A stretch of 7,195 nt of DNA. Origin: Thiobacillus denitrificans (GTDB lineage Bacteria; Pseudomonadota; Gammaproteobacteria; Burkholderiales; Thiobacillaceae). Positions 1-5,048 of this stretch are shown piece after piece. Where the stretch lies: NCBI GenBank assembly GCA_002424845.1, contig DILD01000005.1, positions 1-7,195 of the forward strand. Direction: 5' to 3'. Positions within the stretch are counted from its first letter, which is position 1. Each line of letters opens with the position of its first letter. The notes under the pieces are model-generated. The model did no database searches. It saw nothing but the letters and a program-made list of their open reading frames with translations, and had not been told where the DNA came from. A program made the position numbers and the translations under genes.

Positions 1-404
1 GCTTCGAGGGCGAAGGCCCGATGCGCCTGGAAGCCGTGGCTGCGACGGCCCAGGGCGAAGCCGTTTCGCTGCCGCTTGAACGCGACCCGCTCGGCCTGTG
101 GCAAACCAACTGGACCCCACTGCTGCCGATGCTCGCCGACACCACGCGCCCGGTCGCCGAGCGCGCCGCCAGTTTCCATCTCAGCCTGGCGCAGGCGTTG
201 GTCGAGCAGGCCAGGCAACTGCGTGCGCGAAGCGGCATCCAGTCGGTCGGCCTCACCGGCGGCGTGTTCCAGAACCGCGTGCTTGCCGAGGCGGCCATCG
301 ACCGCCTGCAGGCCGCAGGCTTCACCGTCCATCTGCCGCAGCGTGTTCCGGTCAACGACGCCGGGTTAAGCTTCGGCCAGGTCATCGAATTCCTCCACGC
401 ATAA
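1..404 (+). CDS. hypF: Carbamoyltransferase HypF, C-terminal end (5' truncated by window)
   Basis: HypF uses carbamoyl phosphate and ATP to make carbamoyl-adenylate and passes the carbamoyl group to the C-terminal cysteine of HypE, supplying the cyanide ligands of [NiFe]-hydrogenase. Only the last 133 residues are present; the frame is open from base 3 and there is no start in the window. The fragment opens with a FEGEGPMRLE stretch typical of the HypF Kae1-like domain. It continues with the GLTGGVFQNR motif (about nt 249-278) and ends with VPVNDAGLSFGQ near the C-terminus, both hallmark segments of HypF/Kae1 proteins. The acylphosphatase, zinc-finger and YrdC-like domains would lie upstream. 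The gene sits on the same strand as hypE, but a 219-bp gap and not the usual close hyp spacing separates them. The identification is firm; whether the whole protein is intact cannot be judged. Confidence 0.93.
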   Translation, partial: FEGEGPMRLEAVAATAQGEAVSLPLERDPLGLWQTNWTPLLPMLADTTRPVAERAASFHLSLAQALVEQARQLRARSGIQSVGLTGGVFQNRVLAEAAIDRLQAAGFTVHLPQRVPVNDAGLSFGQVIEFLHA

Positions 405-445
405 AAAATGGCTCTTTCATCGTTATTGGCTGGTGTTGCTCCTCG

Positions 446-563
446 CTGTGGGAGAGGCGCCTTTATGCCCTCTGGGTACGCACTCCGGATTTCGCACCCT
501 TACGAAGACCACGGCATCGGCCCGGGGGCGAGCCTCCCACAACAGCTGCCCTGTGGGAGAGGC
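446..563. repeat. REP/REPIN-like intergenic repeat cluster between hypF and hypE
   Basis: The 13-mer CTGTGGGAGAGGC occurs twice in direct orientation (446-458 and 551-563). A related inverted copy, GCCTCCCACA, lies between them at 532-541. Copy 1 and the inverted copy form a long-range inverted pair. The inverted copy and copy 2 can form a tight hairpin, CTCCCACA (534-541) with TGTGGGAG (552-559), around a 10-nt loop. Known context: GTGGGAG-headed REP palindromes are scattered between genes in Pseudomonas and Xanthomonadaceae, and inverted pairs of them (REPINs) are moved by RAYT transposases. The seen facts are the repeats and their pairing. Membership of such a family is inferred, because copy number elsewhere in the genome is not visible. 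The element fills most of the gap and might act as an mRNA hairpin or weak terminator, although no T-run follows it. Confidence 0.6.
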
Positions 564-623
564 TTCATCAGAGGGGGCAAGGCATGACTTCAACAACCAA
601 CACGGACATAGCCTAAAAAACGC

Positions 624-1628
624 ATGGACGACACCCGCATCCTTCTCGCGCACGGCAACGGCGGCCGCCTGATGCGCGAGCTCATCACCGACATCTTTGC
701 GCGCCACCTCGCCAACCCGCTGCTCGATACCGACGCCGACGCGGTGACGCTGCCGCCGCTCGACGGCGAAGTCATGGTCACCACCGACGGCTTCACCGTG
801 CAGCCGCTGGAATTCCCCGGCGGCAATCTCGGCTCGCTGGCTGTGCACGGCGTGGTCAACGACCTCGCCGTGGCCGGTGCCGACCCGCGCTACCTCACCC
901 TGTCGGCGCTGATCGAGGAAGGCCTCGAAGTCGCGGTGCTGGACCGCCTCATCGCCAGCTTTGCGGAAGCGGCGCGGGAAAGCGGCGTCGCCGTGGTGGC
1001 CGGCGATACCAAGGTGGTGCGCCGCGGCGAAGGCGGCGGCCTGTATCTGTCGGTCGCCGGCATCGGCGTCAAACGCGCCCGCTCGAAGCTCGATATCACC
1101 CGCATCGCGCCGGGCGACGTCGTGCTGGTGTCCGGCCCGGTGGGCGATCACGGCATCGCGGTGATGCTGGCGCGCGAACAGTTCGGTCTGTCAGGCGAGT
1201 TGCGTTCCGACTCCGCCTCGGTGCTGCCGCTGGCGCAGGCCGTGCGCGACCTGCCCAGTCTAAAATTCATGCGCGACCCCACGCGCGGCGGGCTGGCCAC
1301 CGTCGCCCACGAAATTGCCCGGGCCTGCGGCCACAACGTCACGCTCGAACAACGCGCCGTGCCGTTGCGCCCCGAAGTCGTATCGGTATGCGAAATGCTC
1401 GGCTACGACCCCTATTACCTGGCCTGCGAAGGCCGAATCGTCGCGGTGGCCGATGCCACGACGGCAGGCGAAATCCTCGCCCGCTGGCATGCGCTGCCAC
1501 TGGGAAAGGACGCCCGGCTCATCGGCCGCATCGAAGCCGGCACCGGCCGGGTGGTCCTCGAAACCGATCTCGGCGGCCGTCGTATACTCGACGAACTGGA
1601 AGACGATCCGTTACCCAGAATCTGCTGA
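624..1628 (+). CDS. hypE: Hydrogenase maturation protein HypE (carbamoyl dehydratase)
   Basis: HypE accepts a carbamoyl group from HypF on its C-terminal cysteine and dehydrates it with ATP to a thiocyanate. The cyanide then goes to the HypC-HypD iron centre for the [NiFe]-hydrogenase active site, in the cytoplasm. The 334-residue product has the family's usual length. It opens with the LLAHGNGGRLM glycine-rich motif (residues 7-17) and carries VVNDLAVAGADP (77-88, with the Asp80-type metal/ATP residue of the PurM/AIR-synthetase fold), AGDTK (126-130) and MRDPTRGGLATVAHE (216-230). It ends in the diagnostic PRIC, so the acceptor Cys334 is intact. The start at 624 places the first motif where HypE proteins normally have it, and an in-frame TAG at 609-611 rules out a longer form. 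No clear Shine-Dalgarno sequence precedes this ATG; a 10-codon ORF ends 7 nt upstream. hypF lies upstream, and no hypC or hypD is seen. Confidence 0.96.
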   Translation: MDDTRILLAHGNGGRLMRELITDIFARHLANPLLDTDADAVTLPPLDGEVMVTTDGFTVQPLEFPGGNLGSLAVHGVVNDLAVAGADPRYLTLSALIEEGLEVAVLDRLIASFAEAARESGVAVVAGDTKVVRRGEGGGLYLSVAGIGVKRARSKLDITRIAPGDVVLVSGPVGDHGIAVMLAREQFGLSGELRSDSASVLPLAQAVRDLPSLKFMRDPTRGGLATVAHEIARACGHNVTLEQRAVPLRPEVVSVCEMLGYDPYYLACEGRIVAVADATTAGEILARWHALPLGKDARLIGRIEAGTGRVVLETDLGGRRILDELEDDPLPRIC

Positions 1629-1742
1629 GCAGGCTTCTGCCACCTTGCGATAAGAACTGGAAAACAGGCTGCGTAATGACTTACACGATGATCCATGCCC
1701 TGGCATTATTGCTTCCCTGGCCTCAACCAGCGTTCGACACCG

Positions 1743-1772
1743 GATCGTTTCATTCAAGACTGAAATCGGATC
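1743..1772 (+). promoter_or_regulatory. Bulged hairpin in the leader of the membrane-protein gene
   Basis: GATCGTTTCA (1743-1752) can pair with the downstream strand 1761-1772 as ten base pairs with two single-base bulges (1766 and 1768), around an 8-nt loop. It lies 18 nt upstream of the ATG at 1791. There is no U-run after it, so it is not an intrinsic terminator. A role as an operator or as an RNA structure masking the initiation region is possible but inferred only from position. The rest of the 162-bp gap between hypE and 1791 shows no convincing sigma-70 promoter or ribosome binding site to my reading. Confidence 0.25.
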
Positions 1773-1790
1773 ATTCCGCCCGCTTCTGAC

Positions 1791-3083
1791 ATGAGTTTTT
1801 ATCGCTGGCTATCCGGATTCCTGATGCTCCGCCCGGGCGAGGGCCGCCATGTGGCATTTCTGGCCCTGATTGCCGCGCTGGCAGGATTTGGACTTGCCAT
1901 TGGACGCGCCTCGAGCGATGCGCTTTTCTTCAAGCGCTACGGGGTGGATCACCTGCCCCAGATGTACGTGCTGATCGCCCTGGTCCTGGTTCCCGCCAGC
2001 CTGACCTATGCTGCTTTTGTGGACCGATTGACGACCCACCGCATGTTCATGCACATGCTGGTGGGCTTCGGAATCGTAATGGGGGTTTCCTGGTTCGGCA
2101 TGTTCAGCGAGATGGGAAATGCCGGCATCGCCCTGTATTTCATTGCCTACGGTGTCATTTCCGAGTTGCTGCTGACCCACTTCAGCGTTTATGCCAGCAG
2201 CTTTTTCGATACCCAGCAAGCCAAACGCCTGCTCCCGTCCGTCATGGCCACGTCCAGGCTGGGCGCAACTTTTGGCGGAATATTCCTGGGCGTGGTGGGA
2301 TCGGGCATGGCAACCGAACATGCCGCGCTGCTCTGGATGACGTGTCTGGTGCTGGCCCTGATTCTGGTTGGCTGGCGGCATCATGGCGAACCGAGCCACA
2401 CCCTCATCAGGCGTGGACAAGCCAGCTCGCCCATTCAGATGCTACGTGAAGGCCTGATGTTCTCCCGCCAGTCCGCACTCATGCGCGTCACCGCGCTAGG
2501 CATGTTTCTGCTGGTATTGCTGCTGAGCGTCCAGGAATATCTGGTAGGCAAGATCTTTGTCCGGCACTACCCCAACGAGCGTGAACTGGCGGCTTTCTTC
2601 GGCTGGTTCCTGGCCATCCTCAATGCCAGCGTATTGGTCTTCCAGCTGTTCATGTCGAGCCGGCTGATCCGCCGTTTTGGCCTGAAAGCCATGAATCTGG
2701 TTTATCCGGTCAGCACCCTGCTGACGTTTGGCCTGTTGACGCTCAGCACAGGCAGTCATGGGGCGGATCAATACCGACGGCATGCTGCCCGGTTTCCGCA
2801 ATACAGCCGCCAGCTTCTTCTTTCGGGCCTTGCCAGACTACATGCGCGGCCGTGCGCAAGCCTTGCTCACGGGCCTGATCCTGCCGCTCGGACTGCTGGG
2901 TGCGGCACTGTTTCTCTGGCTGATGCCGGATGGCGCCCCGCTGGAATGGGTGGCGGCCGGCGGAATGGTTTTCGCGGTTGCGCTGCTGTGGGTCAAGCTG
3001 CAAAAAAACGAGGCCTATGGCGAGAGCCTGATGGAACTGGTCGGTCAATCCGTGTTTGCCGAGGATCGGGACAAGGCTGCTGA
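1791..3083 (+). CDS. Transporter-like membrane domain (MFS / ATP-ADP translocase-like), N-terminal part of a frameshifted gene
   Basis: This reading frame encodes the membrane half of a transporter-HEAT protein. Genuine coding runs to about nt 2740-2763 (about 320 residues). The remaining tail to the stop at 3083 is low-complexity, Arg/Gly/Ala-rich and out of frame with the true continuation. Hydrophobic segments lie near residues 21-40, 58-78, 86-105, 112-136, 157-174, 178-195, 231-248, 265-288 and 302-320. A family-like opening, LRPGEGRH (13-20), precedes the first helix, and GRASSDALFFKRYGVDHLP (38-56) follows it. Such sequences belong to the MFS/NTT-like permeases that carry C-terminal HEAT and cyclic-nucleotide modules; substrates are mostly undetermined. 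Some relatives are called nucleotide (NTP/NDP) transporters, but I see no residues proving that here. The start at 1791 fits the first helix, though no strong ribosome binding site precedes it. Joining to the next frame gives 885 residues. Confidence 0.75.
   Translation: MSFYRWLSGFLMLRPGEGRHVAFLALIAALAGFGLAIGRASSDALFFKRYGVDHLPQMYVLIALVLVPASLTYAAFVDRLTTHRMFMHMLVGFGIVMGVSWFGMFSEMGNAGIALYFIAYGVISELLLTHFSVYASSFFDTQQAKRLLPSVMATSRLGATFGGIFLGVVGSGMATEHAALLWMTCLVLALILVGWRHHGEPSHTLIRRGQASSPIQMLREGLMFSRQSALMRVTALGMFLLVLLLSVQEYLVGKIFVRHYPNERELAAFFGWFLAILNASVLVFQLFMSSRLIRRFGLKAMNLVYPVSTLLTFGLLTLSTGSHGADQYRRHAARFPQYSRQLLLSGLARLHARPCASLAHGPDPAARTAGCGTVSLADAGWRPAGMGGGRRNGFRGCAAVGQAAKKRGLWREPDGTGRSIRVCRGSGQGC
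2740..2763 (+). other. Frameshift site inside the transporter-HEAT gene
   Basis: Coding quality moves from one frame to the next somewhere in this interval, which ends in a GGGG run (2760-2763). Removing one base, for example a G from that run or from the GG at 2751-2752, joins the ninth membrane segment to the GRINTDGMLPGFRN stretch. The total from 1791 to 4449 then becomes 2658 nt, exactly 886 codons. Before the site only the first frame looks like protein, and after it only the second does. A one-base sequence or assembly insertion or a recent mutation is most likely. Programmed +1 shifting is possible, but no recognised slippery motif is evident. A deletion of 3n+2 bases that also lost some loop residues cannot be excluded. 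Confidence 0.7.
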
Positions 3084-4449
3084 ACTGGGCAGCCTCGACC
3101 GGAAAACCGCATTCAGGCTGGCTGAGCATATGCGGCAAGCCAACACGATTCAGGTGATGAACAACTATGCCGACATGCTGGAATCGCTTGCGCGGGAACA
3201 TGCGGGTGCGGCCATGCTTCATGTCTACCCCGACCTGCCGCCCAAACTCCAGGACCAGCTCCTGTTGCGCATCGCTCGCCTTGCGCCCAAAGCCTGGGAA
3301 GTGGTGGTCTGGGAGGCGGCCAAGCGCGGGGATGCGCATCTGGCCGAAACGACCGCCCGGCATCTGCTTGCCGTCAACTTTCCCGCCGCGCTGGAACAGG
3401 CGCCGGCATGGCTCGAAACGTCCAATCCCAGGCTGCGCGCCTCGGCCGCGGTGGGCCTCCTGCGTGGGAATACGCCCGCTTTGCGGACGCGGGCGCGTGA
3501 AACGCTGGAAACATTGCTGGCCTCGCCCCAGCCGGATCATTACCTGGCTGCCCTGGGCGCGCTGGGCGCCATGCCCCATGAAGAGCTGCTTCAGGCAATC
3601 CGTCCCAGACTGGTTGACGAGAGCACCCGGGCACGCGTGCTGGCGCTCAAAATCTGGTCCCACTGCGGGCAACACGAGGTCAGCGAAGCCAGGGAAATCA
3701 TCGACTGGGCCCTGGCAGATCCCTCCCATGAGGTGCGTGCCGAGGCCATACGAGCCGCCGCCAATCTGAAGATTCCCGATCAAGCGGATCTTGAATGGCT
3801 GGGGGCTGCCCTGCGCGACCCTGATTACCGGGTGCGACGTGCCGGACAGGCCTGTGCCGCCTGCTTCCTGCCCAAGGATCAGGCAGCGTGGGCCAGTCTG
3901 GTGGCGGCGAATAAAACCGACTTCGAATTACAGGCCGCGATGGTTTCGGTGCTGGCTGTTTCCGACATCGAAAACAGAATCGACATCCTGAACCAGATGT
4001 CCGGCCGCCATGTCCGGCTTGCCCGGGACAAGCTGCTCATCATGGAAAACCTTCCTTCCCCGGAAGGCGCGTCGAGCGAAGCGTTCTCATTGTTGCGACA
4101 GGTGCTGCGCGAAGAAGCGCACCGACACCTGGACGCAGTCCTGCAGATTCTGGGGTGTCTGGATCAGAGCAGTCAGATGAGCTACATTCGGGCGGGCCTG
4201 TCCAGCCGCGACAAAAACCTCTGGGCTCAGGCCATGGAGTCCGCCATGCAACTGAAGCATGAAGGGCGCCTGTTCCGTGAATTGGTCACGCTCTTCGAAG
4301 CCGTACGGGAAGGCGTTTCTCTCGGGGGCGAGCCGCCGGGCGGCAAGCATGCTCTCGCCGCCTGGATGGCGTGGTGCCAGGAATTCGGCAGCGAGTGGCT
4401 GACGAAATGCGCCTGCTACTGTCTCGATAGCAAAAAGGAAGTTTCATGA
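2758..4449 (+). CDS. C-terminal part of the transporter-HEAT protein: last membrane helices plus HEAT repeats
   Basis: This 563-residue frame is the true continuation of the membrane gene begun at 1791. It probably does not start independently: the ATG at 2758 has only a weak upstream GGCAG and falls inside the frame-switch interval. Residues 4-38 (RINTDGMLPGFRN, then ALPDYMRGRAQA) resemble the cytoplasmic loop before the final helices of HEAT-bearing MFS/NTT-like proteins. Two hydrophobic segments follow (about 33-56 and 62-80). From about residue 95 to 510 the protein is soluble and alpha-helical, with HEAT-like helices such as NPRLRASAAVGLL (223-235), DPSHEVRAEAIRAAANL (321-337) and DPDYRVRRAGQACAACF (354-370), and a weaker unit at 287-300. 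HEAT arrays act as protein-binding scaffolds. The stop overlaps the next gene's start as ATGA, so the HEAT domain and the cyclic-nucleotide sensor are probably made together and may bind each other. As a stand-alone protein it would be a two-helix membrane-anchored HEAT protein. Confidence 0.78.
   Translation: MGRINTDGMLPGFRNTAASFFFRALPDYMRGRAQALLTGLILPLGLLGAALFLWLMPDGAPLEWVAAGGMVFAVALLWVKLQKNEAYGESLMELVGQSVFAEDRDKAAELGSLDRKTAFRLAEHMRQANTIQVMNNYADMLESLAREHAGAAMLHVYPDLPPKLQDQLLLRIARLAPKAWEVVVWEAAKRGDAHLAETTARHLLAVNFPAALEQAPAWLETSNPRLRASAAVGLLRGNTPALRTRARETLETLLASPQPDHYLAALGALGAMPHEELLQAIRPRLVDESTRARVLALKIWSHCGQHEVSEAREIIDWALADPSHEVRAEAIRAAANLKIPDQADLEWLGAALRDPDYRVRRAGQACAACFLPKDQAAWASLVAANKTDFELQAAMVSVLAVSDIENRIDILNQMSGRHVRLARDKLLIMENLPSPEGASSEAFSLLRQVLREEAHRHLDAVLQILGCLDQSSQMSYIRAGLSSRDKNLWAQAMESAMQLKHEGRLFRELVTLFEAVREGVSLGGEPPGGKHALAAWMAWCQEFGSEWLTKCACYCLDSKKEVS
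4435..4441 (+). promoter_or_regulatory. Ribosome binding site for the cyclic-nucleotide-binding gene
   Basis: AAGGAAG lies about 5 nt upstream of the ATG at 4446, inside the last codons of the HEAT reading frame. It is the clearest Shine-Dalgarno sequence I found upstream of any start in the window, and it fixes the start that overlaps the upstream stop. Together with the ATGA overlap it suggests translational coupling plus independent initiation. Confidence 0.65.
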
Positions 4450-4889
4450 GTCTGCACGTCGAACGTGTGCTCCTGCTCACCAAGGTGCCATTGTTCTCCT
4501 ATCTGCGTACCGATCAGTTGAGCCGGCTGGTCCCTCTGCTCGAACCGGTGGCATGGCCGAAGGGCGAACGCGTGTTCGACAAGGGCGACCTGGGCCTGGA
4601 GTTCTACATCATCACGGCTGGCCGCATCGGGATTTCCGTGGACCCCGATCCGAGTCGCCCGGTTTTCATCAACGAACTCAAGGCAGGTGACTGTCTGGGC
4701 GAAATGGCGCTCATCGACAACGAGCCCCGCTCGGCAACGGCCCATGTACTGGAAGACACGCAAGCCCTCGCCCTGGACAAGGAAAAACTGCATGGCGTGC
4801 TGATGACCTATCCGGAACTGGGAATCGGCATGATGCGGGCATTAAGCCAGCGTCTCCGGGCCATCAATAGCAGCGCCATCAAGAAATAA
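4446..4889 (+). CDS. Stand-alone cyclic-nucleotide-binding domain protein (Crp-type cNBD, no HTH)
   Basis: This 147-residue protein is essentially one Crp/cNMP-binding beta-roll. It opens with a helix ending in LTKVPLFSYLRTDQL (11-25), followed by the beta-roll strands (PKGERVFDKGDLGLEFYII, 38-56). The phosphate-binding cassette is GDCLGEMALIDNEPRSATA (81-99). Within it Glu86 and Arg95-Ser96 match the positions that in E. coli CRP contact the ribose and the cyclic phosphate, so ligand binding looks competent. The C-terminal helix (about 111-142) is the usual hinge helix. There is no helix-turn-helix, so it should not bind DNA as Crp does. In related systems this domain is fused behind the transporter and HEAT domains; here it is a separate gene overlapping the HEAT gene by ATGA. 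It likely senses cAMP, cGMP or a related nucleotide and regulates the membrane partner. That role is inferred from context, and the ligand is unknown. Confidence 0.88.
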   Translation: MSLHVERVLLLTKVPLFSYLRTDQLSRLVPLLEPVAWPKGERVFDKGDLGLEFYIITAGRIGISVDPDPSRPVFINELKAGDCLGEMALIDNEPRSATAHVLEDTQALALDKEKLHGVLMTYPELGIGMMRALSQRLRAINSSAIKK

Positions 4890-4901
4890 AGACTGTTTCA
4901 G

Positions 4902-4941
4902 CCTGGGTCCCGGCAGCACCGGGTCTACGCCAGGGCGTTTT
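4902..4941 (+). terminator. Probable rho-independent terminator after the cyclic-nucleotide-binding gene
   Basis: A nested inverted repeat begins 12 nt past the stop codon. The inner stem is CCCGG (4909-4913) with CCGGG (4919-4923) around a 5-nt loop, and the outer stem is CCTGG (4902-4906) with CCAGG (4930-4934). TTTT follows at 4938-4941. The outer stem is separated from the inner one by an asymmetric internal loop and the T-run is short, so it could be inefficient. Its position fits the end of the transporter/HEAT/cNBD transcription unit. Confidence 0.5.
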
Positions 4942-5048
4942 GGCTCATGCGCGCATGCCTCGGCGGCCGCATCCGGTTGATCTGGATCATTGACGCACAC
5001 CGCCCAACCAGTGCAGGCTTGAGCCTCATCTGTTTGCAGCCGAATCCC

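Noticed and set aside
446..563. CRISPR array interpretation of the repeated CTGTGGGAGAGGC
   Set aside because: There are only two direct copies plus an inverted one, the unit is 13 nt, the spacing is irregular and no cas genes are seen. A REP-like palindrome fits better.
423..1151. A 242-residue open frame on the minus strand across the gap and the 5' half of hypE
   Set aside because: Its coding-like length comes from hypE's codon structure, and it runs through the repeat cluster. No motif was recognised.
1676..1789. A possible 37-residue ORF (begins MTYTMIHALALLL) ending 1 nt before the membrane-protein ATG
   Set aside because: It has a mildly hydrophobic start and convenient spacing, but only a weak ribosome binding site. 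Its frame is also open upstream through hypE as a shadow, and no family is recognised. I could not support it as a gene, though a leader peptide is not excluded.
2743..3783. A 346-residue open frame on the minus strand opposite the transporter-HEAT gene
   Set aside because: It lies antisense to clearly protein-like sequence with membrane helices and HEAT units. Its product is rich in Gln, Gly, His and Arg without recognisable motifs, as expected for a shadow in GC-rich DNA.
4947..5048. Longer N-terminal start for gamma-glutamyltransferase at 4947
   Set aside because: The added 34 residues do not look like a signal peptide and would bury the good one beginning near 5049/5067. The stretch also begins just after the likely terminator and reads as intergenic.
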